64,000 nucleotides of DNA from Ampelomyces quisqualis (lineage: Eukaryota; Ascomycota; Dothideomycetes; Pleosporales; Phaeosphaeriaceae). Numbering within the stretch: the first letter of the stretch is position 1; every line of letters begins with the position of its first letter. The stretch lies in NCBI GenBank assembly GCA_018398575.1, contig JAGTXZ010000021.1:682001-746000 (forward strand). Direction: 5' to 3'. The notes below the pieces were generated by a model. It was not told the origin of the DNA and searched no databases. It saw only the letters and a list, made by a program, of their open reading frames with translations. The translations under genes were made by a program, and so were the position numbers. Of this stretch, positions 10,004 to 21,471 are shown piece after piece.

Positions 10004-12565
10004 ATGGCCAACTTCCGCGCTCTGCAGCCTGCGCCCCTAGACGAAGAGGCTCCCCCATTGCAGCCTCATGCCAGACCATCGCTGGCGCAGAAACCGAAGC
10101 GGACCGTGACTCTCGGAGCATGTGTTGCCTGCCGGAAGAGGAAGTCCAAGTGTGACGGTAACCGCCCCATCTGTACGTGCTGCACCCAGAAGGACACACA
10201 ATGCGTCTACGAGCTGGGACCAAACGAGAAGCCCTCGCAGGCCATGAAGCGAAAAAATGAAGAGATGCAAGGGGAGCTGTCGAATCTGCGGCAACTGTAC
10301 GACTTTCTCCGACACTGTCCCGAGCATGAAGCACTGGCCGTCCTTCACCGCATACGAGCAAACCCCCTCGACACTTCGCCTTCGCAGCGCATCCAGGACT
10401 TGGCTGATCTGGTCCGACATGGTGGCCCACTGAACCGACAGCCTTCGTACCCGCCGCCATCTCCATCTCCATCCCGACATGACATCGCTCAGTCACTCAC
10501 TTTGCCTCCCATTCGCCTGGCCTTGGATTCCTCAAGCACCCTCGACATGCACAACCTTCCGTTCCTGGGCAGGATAACCACATCCATGGACGGTCCTGCC
10601 AGCCAACGCCGAAGATATGCATCCGACATGGATGTTTCGGCTCGGTAAGTAGCCCAATCGTCTCCCACAACCACTTTTGACCAACTTCAGCTCAGATAGT
10701 CAAGGCACGCTTCTACGTCCTACATCGATAGAAGCTTTGTTACACCCGGCTTCACAGTTTGACATGGACCATGTCTCGGTAGACCCACGCTTGCAGACGG
10801 CTAGCAATTGGACGAGTGTGACCAATGACGCCGATCTGCTTGTCTCTATCTTGACGACATGGACTTCACGCGAGCACTCGTACTACCACTACTTGGACCG
10901 CAACGCTTTCCTTCAAGACATGGCAAACGGGCGAGAGGATTTCTGCTCAGAGTTGTTGGTCAACGCGTTGTTAGCGACCGCTAGTGTATGTCCTCTAATG
11001 ATGCTCTGCTACCAGAAAGCTTCCATCATTTGCCACATTCACTTACTCTTGGCAGTCCACAAACTCCAGCGTCAAGGATAGATCAATACCTTTCTCAGAG
11101 TATTCTATCATGACAGCATTCTACAAAGAAGCCACGCGGCTTTGGGATCTCGGAGCCGGTACCAGTAGCCTCACACGGTTACAGGCTGGCTTATGTCTAT
11201 GTAAGTTACCCTGTCGATGTTCTATCCTTCACTACGCTCTTGGCACCTGTTCCACCTATGCATTGGTAGACTGAAGAGCTGCTTTGCTTGTCGCAACTCC
11301 ATTTGCCTGACGTATATGCTGACGTGAATCTACTCAGATTTGTTTCTTGGAAAACTTGGTCGCGACAAGGCGGGCCATACGTTCCTCGTTGAGGCATGCC
11401 AAATTAGTCAGGTACTTGGTCTATTTGACACAGAGCCTTCTTATACGTCTCAAGCACCGCGTTTCGTTCCACAAGACAAATGGGATACCGTGCGAGCCGT
11501 CACTGCTTGGTCTCTTTTCAACTTTCAGCTGTACGTGCAATGTTCTCTCTACAGCTTGCTATGTCATATCTAACTTTGATCAGCAACATGTCATCCACCT
11601 ATTGTTTCCCTACAATCATCCAAAGACCACCAAGAGTCGCCATACCATATCAACACAATCCCGATGTTGAAGGTAAGTGATCCGATCTCGTAGTACTAGA
11701 AAAGAACCTCGTGCTTACTTCTCGCAGCACTTTTCCGCTCAGAGTGTCTAAAACATGTCATCCTCCTTGATTGTGGTAATGCTATACAAAATTACAAAAA
11801 TTCTAGTGATCAGGCAAGCTGTACGGATCAGATTGAAGCTTGCTACTCTCGCTTAATGTCTTGGTGGCACACACGACCAGCAAGTCTGAATCCTGAGCGT
11901 GTATCCTCGAAGGAAAACATACTTTGCGCGTACGTCAAGCTTTGTACACATTGGCAGATGTTTACTGATCAAGAAGTATGATATATCACGTCAACATAAT
12001 CAACCTCTTCCATCCGATCATCGACTTGGGTGTATTTGACCGCCACGACCATCCCTACGTGAACCGCGCGCGATCTCTCACATCAAATTCGCTCATGGAG
12101 CTTCGCCGACTACTAGCCCTTCAAGAACTTCGTTACTGCTGGGGAACCGCGATCGAACTAGTTCTGCATCCCATCACTGTGGCCAGTGTTGGCAGCTTAG
12201 ACGAGATCTCACAGAGCTACCAAAATCCCAGAGATGCAGAGCGCAGCGAACCTTATCTAGGCCTCTTAGTTTGTCTTCGCGCTCTAACCGCTCTAGCAAG
12301 CTACAGCTTCTACGCACAACCGCTCTTTCGTCTGCTTACACAAAAGTGTCAAGCAATGGAGCTGCAGCTGCCGGACGATTTACAGAACGCACTAGACCAT
12401 TACACGAGCGAAGAGTGGACCAGAAACGCAGCAAATCTCGTGAGGTCGCAATATATTGCGGATACTCGCCAAACTACCACCGATTCAGAAAGCGCAAGAA
12501 TGGATTCCGTCATCTCCACGTGGGAAGGCCTAAGTCTAGATGATAGTACGACTAGACCGAATTAG
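10004..12565 (+). CDS. Zn2Cys6 transcription factor with fungal-specific regulatory domain
   Basis: The N-terminus carries a GAL4-type binuclear zinc cluster, with Cys at residues 40, 43, 50, 57, 60 and 67 (CVACRKRKSKC...CTCC...C) followed by a short coil (MKRKNEEMQGELSNLRQL). Seven or more exons fit: 10004-10644 (donor gtaagt), 10691-10985, 11056-11200, 11338-11530, then smaller exons to the terminal exon at about 11978-12565. All tested junctions keep frame. The middle region (LLVSILTTWTSREHSYYHYLDRNAFLQDM, then LVEACQISQVLGLF and WSLFNFQL) matches the fungal-specific domain as found in NirA-like regulators. The target genes are unknown; there is no adjacent obvious pathway except the accessory cluster 5 kb downstream. 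Confident of the class, not of the function. Confidence 0.9.
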
Positions 12566-15227
12566 GATAGTGTCCATTTTGGGTTCAATTTCTAGCCCGA
12601 TTTGGCTCCACAAGTACTGGTCGAATTTTGTGTGTTTAAATACCCCCTTCTCTTTCCGAAACCAGACAGACATGCTTTCCCACACGTGCACTGCGAATCC
12701 TTCGTTAAAACCAGTCCGTTGTGCAAGCGCCACAGGTCGATGCTCCTTGTAGGTGGTACATACCTGCTTGCTTCATCGGCCGGAGAAGGACTGGGATCGG
12801 CGCGTTGCTCCGGTTGGAATCGTCGCGCGCTGCCGACTGGTCTGCATCGACACGACACGAGGGCCGTCTTATGATGGGCCAAGACTCTGCTAGTAGCTGA
12901 TTAGCCAGATCCAGCGTGGTTCCTGGATTGGCAGGCTCAAATACTTTTATGACTAGTCAGACTGTGGGACGACTCCAGATGTCTTGACTCATGGATTAGG
13001 AAGCTGAATTTTTAAATGTGGGAGGTGAAGAAGGATGGACATGTCTGATGGCCTTGGATTGAAACTTTTGCATCTCGTCGAGACTGGTATAAGGCAGAAA
13101 GAGAGGACAACCTGGTTCGCAACTTCTTAGTAAGCGATACCTGAAGACAGCATTATTACTTATTATTGCGACAAGTTCTAAACCTGTAGGCCAGATTGGC
13201 GCAGTAGCTTAGCAAGGGAGGAACAATAACAGTACATAGGTTGTGAAGTGCCACTCCCACAAGACTTTTATCTACTCAACGTATGTAGCGTACTGTCGAC
13301 CCGCACTTCGCTCTCCTTTCCACACAGTCTTGCTCACGGTATACAATCAACTTCACACATTCCCACACCTCTCGCATCTCTCCGCATCACTCCGCAAATC
13401 CACACACGCGTCTGCCGTCTCGCTGCATGCACCCTGCGTTGGCGCCGCACGCAGACATGAGCCGGTGACTTGCGTAGAAGTATCTATCTATCCAATCATT
13501 CGAGTCGTCGTAATCAGCTAGCATCCTCAAGCAATAAGCATATAAAGTGACGCGTATAATAGTGGAGGGGAGAGGGGGGACAGGAAACTATAAGGAGGGC
13601 ATATACAGTAAGATCACTAACCCCCTGTAACGTAATCCAATACCCGCGATACTATCTGCGTCGAAAGGAATTGCGCTACTAGGCGTGGCGGATACTATGC
13701 TGAGACACAGACGTGCGGTTGAAATAACAGCTGTGTGCGAATTGCGATACTTGTCACTTGTTGTTGGAGGCTGCGTGCAAAGACGCAGCTGTAGATAGGT
13801 CAGTGGCTTGACCTCTACCAATCTGTAGATAAGGCTAGCTGCATGATCATACTAAACACAACAGTCTCGCTTGTATTGAGTGGCTAGCCAGCTCCTATCT
13901 GATAATGGCAGTTATGGTGAGATAGGGGACTGTTTGTGGGGAAAGGAGGGAGGGATAAATACTTCTTTTAGCCCAGCTGTGGTTTTTGTATCCCCATATG
14001 ACAGCAAACAGGTTCATCAAGCCTATAGATCGACATCTACACGAAAAACTTTACCAAAAACTTCTCATGAGTCATAGCTCTATATATGCAATCTCGAACC
14101 GTGCTGCTTTTTTCTTTCCAAATGCGAGGTATCCGCGCATTGTCTTTTCCTTCGAATCCTCTGAATTCACCCCATCCTCGATGTGAACATTTGATGCTTC
14201 TTGAGCAATTGATAGAGTTCTTAGCAGTACAATCAAACAAGATGTACACCAAGACACAAGCGAGTCCGAGGTTTGAACATGTTTGTGAGCTCAAGTGGTG
14301 CTGGTTTGACTGATGAAGGAAAAAAGATTGCCCCAATGTAGTCTTTCTTCGCAAAGTATGGCTTCCTACTAATTTCCAGCGCTGGGGCCAGGAAGTACTA
14401 CTATAAGGTCCCGTTACTGTTTACGGCCTACATGATACGTAAGTAGCTAGGTGTGAATAGGTGAGTACCGTAAGCGTAGTAGTAACGATTTGGGAGCCGT
14501 ATAATACAGCTGTACGGGTAGAAATTGCTTGTTGGCTGGCGGGTTATCATGCGGTCTGTTCTAGTCCTAAAACGTTAGCTTTTGCTCCTAAATTGTGACA
14601 CGACCCGACTGTCCTATGTCCAGGTGGCTAGGAGGGGGCTAGGGGAGAGGGCTGGAAGAACTGGCTCCGGCGCGGCGTTGTGAAGTGCTCCCTCTTAGAT
14701 CTTAAAGGATACGTGCGCAGCGTTGGCAAAAGCTCAAAGTTCTAGGCAGCAATTCACTTTCTAGCAGCTTTTTGAGCCAATTGGAGGAGCTGTAGGGACT
14801 GTATATGGTCCGTGCAACAGTACTACGACTACGGGGCGTAGGCTTATCCCAAATCGTCACCACTGTAAGTAATTCACTCTGTTGTGGGCAGTAGCAGTAC
14901 TACGTCCTGTTCTCAGCGCTGCTAATTTCCCTACCATCCACCTCCCCTCAATGTATATGTATTCTCCAAGATAACAGTAGAGCATTTCATGAGCATTCAC
15001 TCGTTCTTTGGGGCCTGGCGTCAGCTTCTCCACACAGACTATCCTGGCTCACAATGTTCACACTGTACCAAAATTCGAAGGTGAAAGTACCAACAGTGTT
15101 AAATAGTAATCACTAAGACCTCCTCCTTCAGGATGAGTCTCTAATTTTTTCCCCTCCTGGCGAGCATGTTCTTACAAGTAAACCTGTACCACTGAACAGC
15201 CAAACTTTCCCACCTCGACCGATCTTC
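12566..15227. other. Gene-poor segment with a diverged repeat
   Basis: About 2.7 kb without a supportable gene. Short frames on both strands lack domains. The stretch 14400-15000 is rich in TA-containing words and carries one copy of a diverged repeat listed separately (14815-14882). The rest shows no clear tandem or inverted structure by eye. Confidence 0.5.
14815..14882 (+). repeat. Diverged dispersed repeat, copy A
   Basis: This stretch aligns with 29112-29178 over about 67 bases with one single-base gap. Shared anchors include acagtactac, gcgtag, tatcc and actgtaagta. Many differences are C/T or G/A transitions. Weaker similarity continues on both sides (gagccaat upstream; agcg-tgct with ttcc about 100 bases downstream). 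It is probably a relic of a transposable element altered by repeat-induced point mutation; no ORF or terminal repeat is visible. Confidence 0.55.
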
Positions 15228-16031
15228 ATGGAAGCTCGATTCAACAACCAGTCTTTAGAAAAGAACATGCCAGCTTCAGCACTGGGCAGCGACCAGCTAG
15301 CTTCTCGAACCCGTCCGCGCGTTACTGTCCGCATCCACGATGAGCTCGATGTCCAGAGCAACGTTGAGTATCAGCCAGATGGCTCAATTATGGTCGACAT
15401 CCGACGACGCCGTCATGACCCGCAACCACGTCGCGCACTCCCACCGGTGTTTCCGCGGACGCCGATTCGGCACGGTGGCTCGCATCGACCTTCCACCTTT
15501 GGTCCATTTGGTCCCTTTGGGTCTTTGCGCATTGCGAACCTCCAACGACCAGTCAATTTCCAGCACGCTCCTCTTGGCACACTGTCGCGTAGTGGGCGCA
15601 TTTGGAATTTTGGTGACGTCGCGGAGTCGGATGAAGCCAATGACCTGAACCCGGCGACTCCTCCACCGACTTATCAGGAGTCTCTTTTCATGCCACGATA
15701 TGAAGAGAACTCCAACCAAGCGCAAGCTCGGCTGGCTAGCCCTTCGAGCCCAGTCCGAAATTTCAACCGCGCAAGTTTCCCAATCTTGCGGTGGGTAGAT
15801 TCATCAGAGAACTCCACCGCAAACGAAGCCGATGTAAACTCCAGCGAACAGCTAGATCAGGGATCTGATGATTCGACATCAGTTTCACCTCAGTCTGACA
15901 CGTTCCCGAATCGTCCATCATCTTCTCCACCATCATCTCCACAACAAAACTCCATGTCTTTTTCCGGACAAGCTGCTACCCCGAACGAGGAGACGTCGCT
16001 AGACAACACAGGCCAGCTGGAGACTTCCTAG
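15228..16031 (+). CDS. Orphan Ser/Pro/Asn-rich protein with a PPxY motif; possibly frame-broken
   Basis: An ORF of 267 codons I do not recognise. The protein is polar and low-complexity, with a basic middle (DIRRRRHDPQPRRALPP), a GPFGPFGS repeat, a PPPTYQES segment containing a PPxY site (the binding motif of WW domains in Rsp5-type ubiquitin ligases), and a Ser/Pro/Gln-rich tail. No signal peptide or membrane segment is seen. Directly after the TAG at 16031, another frame continues with the same Ser/Asn/Pro/Thr-rich composition to a TAG at 16193-16195, suggesting that the reading frame once ran about 54 codons further. It lies in gene-poor DNA with no neighbour of known link. It could be a lineage-specific gene or a decaying one. 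Confidence 0.5.
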   Translation: MEARFNNQSLEKNMPASALGSDQLASRTRPRVTVRIHDELDVQSNVEYQPDGSIMVDIRRRRHDPQPRRALPPVFPRTPIRHGGSHRPSTFGPFGPFGSLRIANLQRPVNFQHAPLGTLSRSGRIWNFGDVAESDEANDLNPATPPPTYQESLFMPRYEENSNQAQARLASPSSPVRNFNRASFPILRWVDSSENSTANEADVNSSEQLDQGSDDSTSVSPQSDTFPNRPSSSPPSSPQQNSMSFSGQAATPNEETSLDNTGQLETS

Positions 16032-16195
16032 ATAGATCTAATGATGCCACCAAAGCCTCGAATAACGCCTCGGCGAGTTGCGAAGATCCGACCACATTGT
16101 CTACTGCCGAAAAGCCCGCGCCTCCTTCAACAAATGACCGATGCGACCCTCTGCCCCTCTTGCTTCAACAACGAAAGGAATGCAGTACTTGTTAG

Positions 16196-17020
16196 CACTG
16201 CTGAGCCGCCTAAAGGACCTTGAAACCCTGCTTTAACTCACTAAGTTCTACTACGCTATCTGCACCCGCTAGGCCGTGGTAAAGGTAGAACGTGGCACTC
16301 AAATTGCAGGTCTCTGGCTCTTTGCAAGGAGCTACACCACGCATACACCTTGCCCACGCCCCAGCAGGAACGAACGACAGCTGCGAACACCCGCTCACTA
16401 CCTCTCTCCTTGATCTGGCACACGCTTTAGCTCCGCTACCCGCATTCTATCTGCTCTTCTCCTGTTCTTCCTGTTCTTCCTGTGCTTTCTGTTACTCTTC
16501 TCTTTTCCCTCTCTGAATTCTAGCCGCATGTGGCTCCCGCAACCCCTGGGCGTAACGCCGCTCCAAACAATAGCCCCTAGTAGCCCACAGACGTACATAG
16601 AGTTTCTTTACCTGGCGGAAGAGCGCTATTAGACCACTCGCGCAACCTATAGACTAGGTGCGATCTAGCAGTGCTGAACACTATAAGCCTAGAGCCGCAC
16701 CCGCCTACATACCTTTAGGGAGGTTTTCAAAGGCCGTTAAACCAAATCAAATCAAGAAGATCACATTCATCGACTATAAAATCTAGACGAGTAGCAAAGT
16801 TTATCTAGCTAGTAGTCACTTAGGCACTAGATACTCCACAATCTAAGATATCTCCTGTTGGTAAACCTCGCAATCATTCAATTTACAAAGCGAGAACAAT
16901 CACCAATCGAATATTTTACCAATGTAGTTACTAACAACAGCTAATCAACTCCCTGATTTCCTTTTCCGTGATTGAGTCCAGAACTAGACACCTTGGATTT
17001 ATATACCTCTCGTTGTGCAT
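16196..17020. other. Gene-poor TA-rich segment
   Basis: I see no gene here. Between about 16560 and 16900 the sequence is rich in ctag/tata/taga words (for example ctatagactagg), resembling RIP-degraded DNA. A pyrimidine-rich run with repeats of ttcctgttc lies near 16455-16510. Confidence 0.45.
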
Positions 17021-17650
17021 CTAAGCAAAGTACCCCATTGCAGTAGTAACATTCGCAAGCGGCCAATTGATCCCATTATCAGCAGCGCCAGTATTCCCAA
17101 GGCCAGCGCAATTGTACAAGCCAACTGGATTGTTCTGTATCGCTCTCAAAAACTGTAGGTCGATGCATTGTCCTATCACACTGTCAGACTTTGCTTGAGT
17201 CGATGCGAACAGATAAATGTACGTGTTCCTGTCGAAGCTTCGAGCGCGATTCTACCATCTGCCATCGCGACCCATTTCTGCGCGACTTCCGTGTCGGAGC
17301 ATTCTCTCAGGTAGATATTTGCCATGTCTTTCCACGCGCTGTTGGGTCCGGCGTCCATGCAGAAAGTGGTGTCGGCGAGCTGGATTTTGGTTTGGTTGTT
17401 CTTGATGTACCACTGTTGCTCGGGCTTGGACGTCAGAGTTTGACTGTGGGTATGAGCTTGCAATGTATTGTGGATACACGGAGAACAATTACACTACAAG
17501 AGTGCTGCCATTTGTTCGCCCCTCGGGTACGATGACATATTTGGTGTCTTGCTTGGAGGTAATGTAGACCTTGCGATAACCTGCAGGGACAGTAACCTGG
17601 GCGAGACCAATTGCGGCGAGCGCAAATATGGAAAGGGTTGTGTACAGCAT
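17021..17650 (-). CDS. Small secreted protein with ricin B-like (beta-trefoil) fold
   Basis: The start ATG at 17650 gives a signal peptide (MLYTTLSIFALAAIGLAQ). Three exons join in frame: 17493-17650, 17223-17443 and 17021-17172, with introns of 49 and 50 bp, to make 176 residues. The mature part shows QQW and QKW motifs, a Cys in TTFCMDAGP, SDTEVAQKWV, a QCIDLQ element and a final NPVGLYNCAGLGNTG block, a pattern of the ricin B-type carbohydrate-binding beta-trefoil (Q-x-W repeats). There is no enzymatic toxin chain; this is a lectin-like fold only. Likely extracellular and perhaps sugar-binding. It stands alone about 400 bp from the 3' end of the transporter gene. The fold is inferred from motifs; binding is not shown. 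Confidence 0.72.
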
Positions 17651-18051
17651 TGTTGGTGTTGATATTGCTTCTTGATCGAACTCTGGCTTCAGAAGTATTT
17701 TCCTGGTAGATGGGGTGCAGGATGGGTTACAGTTCAGCGTGTACTCTTTTCGACCTTGTAGCGGCAGAATGATCAAGTTTTGCTATATGAGCTTCTACTT
17801 TCTTCTTCCCAGAGTAGGCATAGATTTGGAGTTTGTGGGGCCTATTCCCTGATTCATTTGCATCGATGTGGAACCGCATTGGTTTGTCAGCGACCCTTGA
17901 ACAACAATCTAGACTTTTATCCGAGCGTACCGTAGAACTTCGGTAGTTGCTCACAACCATGTGTGATGATGAACAATACTGCGGAGTGATCATCGTCTGT
18001 CTGAACCTTGGTATACGCCTCTGACTGATCCAGACGGCCATCAGAGGTTGA
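17651..18051. other. Intergenic, promoter side of the secreted protein gene
   Basis: About 400 bp between the transporter stop and the secreted protein start. Both genes point left, so this holds the promoter of the small secreted protein and is followed by the 3' end of the transporter. No other feature is seen. Confidence 0.4.
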
Positions 18052-20042
18052 CTAAACCTTTACGCTTCTTTCCTTCCTTGCTTCGTGCCTTTTCTGTCCT
18101 TCTTCTTTCAACTTTGCATCATCCTTCCGATCGAGCTCGACTTGGGGCATCAGAAACCAAGCAGCGAAGAAAGCAAGCGAGTTAAGAACGGCGGTAACAA
18201 TGAACACTATCCTGAAGCCCTTCACGTAAGCGGAAGAGAGATCAGCACGTATGCTTTGCGTACGTTCGTCCCCAAACTCATCGCGGAAGATGCCAGGCGA
18301 GTTTATCAAGACTTTAATCTCTGGACCAGAAAGTCCGTGGGGCTTCAGAGTTGTGCTGATTGCATTGTTGATGATCGTACCGCTCAATGCAAGACCGATT
18401 GTACCGCCAAGGTTGCGAACAAAGTTACGGAACGATGTGACGACAGCCATGTGCTTGCGCTCGACTCCAGCTTGTACCGCAACTAGTGAGGGTTGAAGCG
18501 TATTACCAACTCCAAATCCGGAGAGTAGCGCAAAGCCAATCTGTTTACCAAGCGAAGGGCCGTCAAGTGTCGCAAAGAGTCCCATGCCGATCGCCCATGT
18601 CGCCCAACCCAGCAAGAGGCACTCTCTGTATCTACCGAACCTGTGAATATAAAGACCTGAAAGCGTACTAAATAAGGCTTGGTACTGGTCAGAGATGATC
18701 AAATAACCAAAGGTAAATGTGCGGAGCTTACTCTGCGTCAGAGTGATTGGCAGTAACAAAGCGCCTGACTTGACCGCTGAGTAGCCACACACTAGCTGAC
18801 CAAATGACGTTATGTAGAATGTTTGCACCAGGAATGCCCAGCCGTTGATGAACATAGTCAAGAGTGCGCCGTTTACGATTTTGGACTGGAAAATGTCCAC
18901 TGCATCCTATTAGCCAGCGCTCTGGGAGGATTCAGGCTGAGGCACGACTCACTCGGAACCAGAGGCACTGCAGTCCCTCTCCATTGCCAAAGTACAAAAC
19001 ATATCGAGACAACTACTCCGACGATCAAGGATGCTATAACATGAGGAGAAGACCACGCATAATCGCCACCAGCCCAGGTAAGAGATAATACAAGTACTGC
19101 CGAGCCTGCCAGTGCAAGGAAAGTACCGAAAAAATCAACAGCTGCTAATTTCCTGTTCTTGTTAGCAAGAGTTTGAGCGCCCAGAAGATACTGACTTTTT
19201 CCAGTCACCGTGCACCTTCCTCAACGGCATGAGGAAAATGACACAAGCTGTTGTGAATACACTCAAAAAGAGATTCAGTCGGAAGATCCATCTCCTTAGT
19301 TTTCATCAGCGACGATAAATTGATACATCCCGAGCGACACGTACCATGAACCCGTGCTTTGCGAAGCCAGAGCCGCGCCGATTGGTGGCCCAATCCCGTT
19401 TGCGAGAGCAACTACAGAACCCTAGAGATATCAGTAGAATACTTGCACTAACTTTCGGCTTGCTCACTAGAATTCCTTGATATTTGCCTCTCTCGCGCAG
19501 TGGCACGATGTCACTCACGATCAGCTGTGCGACTGTCATAAGACCACCGCCTCCTACGCCAGTAAAAGCTCTGAAGACGATGAGTTGTAGTGATGTTCTT
19601 GCTAGTGAAGCAGCCAAGGATCCCAGAAAGAAGATGCATATGCCGATGACGAGGAGTACTTTGCGGGACCAGATGTCTGAAAAACGTCCGTACAACAGTT
19701 GAAACGACGTTGAGGTAAGGAAGTATGCACCAGCGATCCATGCACTCTCTGAACTGGCGTTGAGGTCCCGACTGACGATAGTCAAGGCGGCAGCAAGCGT
19801 TGTTTGGTCCATCAAAGCGAGGAGATCGACACTCGCGCAGGCCAAGAATATCTGGACCGCTTAGCAGGAGAATCAAACGAATACTCTTCGAACAATACCG
19901 TAATTATTGTTGTCCTAGGAACGTAGTTGGTCTGTTCATTGAACACTGCGTGAGCATCATGTTGACCTGCGATTGCAGACTCCTTCGAGACTGTCTCTTT
20001 GGACGTGGTTATCGAATCCTCAAGAGTATTCTTGTCGGACAT
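18052..20042 (-). CDS. MFS multidrug-type transporter (DHA2-like)
   Basis: A proton-coupled exporter of the major facilitator superfamily, expected in the plasma or vacuolar membrane. Start ATG at 20042 (MSDKNTLEDSITTSKE, cytosolic tail). A 48-bp intron after PRTTIIT joins to IFLACASVDLLALMDQTTL, the first membrane helix. The family signature between helices 2 and 3 is present (LLYGRFSDIWSRKVLL), as are FRAFTGVGGGG and SDIVPLRERGKYQG. Further exons give NGIGPPIGAALA, WRWIFRLN, LSLTWAGGDYAWSSP and the C-terminal helices, ending KRHEARKERSVKV with stop at 18052. About seven introns of 45-60 bp are needed; only some boundaries were checked. It is divergent from the PLP-rhodanese gene. The substrate is unknown; export of a product of the neighbouring enzymes is possible but unproven. 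Confidence 0.9.
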
Positions 20043-21471
20043 GTTTGGCGAGGAAAGAAAACAACAGCTGATTTTTATTGGCGTAGAGTGAAGTGTTACC
20101 GTACGGAGTATTATCTTGCGAGTAGGACTTTTACGCTAGATCCGAGGGTGGTAAGCCACGAGTGATCTATCCAATGATGCTTCACATCAACCCTTCGGAC
20201 CCACTCCAGCTTCGATTCCCAGGTCTGGTTAGCTCGCTAATGTCAGGGCAACAGTCCTGCTTACATGGGGGTGGGTAATAAGTTCTCCCGGTACATATGT
20301 GAAAATGAGTACTCCGTACGGAGTACGGAGTACCGACATGGGTACACAAAGTCAGGGGTGTGGGGCATAAAGCACATACCTTTGGTAGAAGCGGTGAAGA
20401 GTCGCCACAGTTCTGGTAGCGTTGCTCGCGACATGATAATGTAGTGGGCTCCATACATATGCCAAGTCATCGAGAATTGCTCATGGGTAGGTGAATTAAA
20501 GCGGAGTACGAGTACTAACGCTGAATCTGGAACTTGGCGCAAACTACCTTGCCATTACTGATGGTCCCTCCAGCGTTGTCATACGGTAGGTGCTGCTGTT
20601 TCGAGGAGTATGTATATCTGCCAGCAGTGTTATCTTGCGTATTCGACAAGCATTTGCGGCTCACGCAAGTACGTGAGCGCTTGCATCGATAACCAGTATT
20701 GACTACGAGTCTGGGAAGAGCTCTACGAAGATTCGCTGAAGTGTCTCTTTGACTAGATTCCTTGCCCCATTATTATTAGTGGAGTCAAATTATCGGTTAG
20801 GATCGTCGCGCATCGTATTTCGTGCGTGCACAAGGCGGGTGAACAGACACCGAGTACCATTATATTCTGTAAAGAATCGCCAAGAGATGCATGTGCTTGC
20901 CTGTAGAGTGTAATTTAGTATCGGGAGGATGATTCTTGTTCATATTTTACGCATCGAGGAACGATTCCCTGCCACCCTCGGCCAGCAGTCGTTCGGCTTC
21001 AGAGTAGAGTAGTCTCGAATTGGTAAGAACGCCCGCAGTTTCCAAGCATGTCAGACAACATTGTGCTCATAAGCACGCACGTTTAAAAAGCACCATGGTC
21101 AGTTGACCTGGCGCCTGAATCTGTTTTGCCGAGGCATGAGATCGTGCAACTAAAGCTCAAACTACCCACGTCTTAGCGAGAGAGGAACATGTACAAGCCG
21201 GTGAACCTCACTGGTGGCTCACTTGCCAACCCCCCACTAAACAGAGCGGGATGTGACAGACAGTTGAGTACCGCAGTAGATTATGATCCTTGCGTCTTCT
21301 GTTGGGACCGAAAGAAGGCAAACAGAAGGAGTGAAAGTAGTCACGGAGCCGATTCAAGCGCCCTTCACCATTGTGTCAGCGCCTCTTTGCCTTGGTATTT
21401 AAGAAGATCGGGGGTGCCAGCTTATGGTTCAAATTGTCATTCCGAAACCTTAGCACGGATTTTCATACACA
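20043..21471. promoter_or_regulatory. Divergent promoter region of transporter and PLP-rhodanese gene
   Basis: A 1.43-kb gap between two divergent start codons, without a supportable gene. It contains four copies of TACGGAGTA or its reverse complement: 20102-20110 and an overlapping trio at 20310-20332. The shared position suggests coordinated control of the two genes, which is inference. Confidence 0.5.
20310..20332. repeat. Overlapping palindrome TACTCCGTACGGAGTA plus a third half-site
   Basis: Positions 20310-20325 form a perfect 16-bp palindrome made of TACTCCGTA and TACGGAGTA overlapping by two bases, and a second direct copy of TACGGAGTA overlaps to 20332. The same nine-base word recurs across the window's non-coding DNA. 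CGG half-sites are typical of Zn2Cys6 regulators, so this could be a binding site, but it could also be a repeat-element end. Confidence 0.6.
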
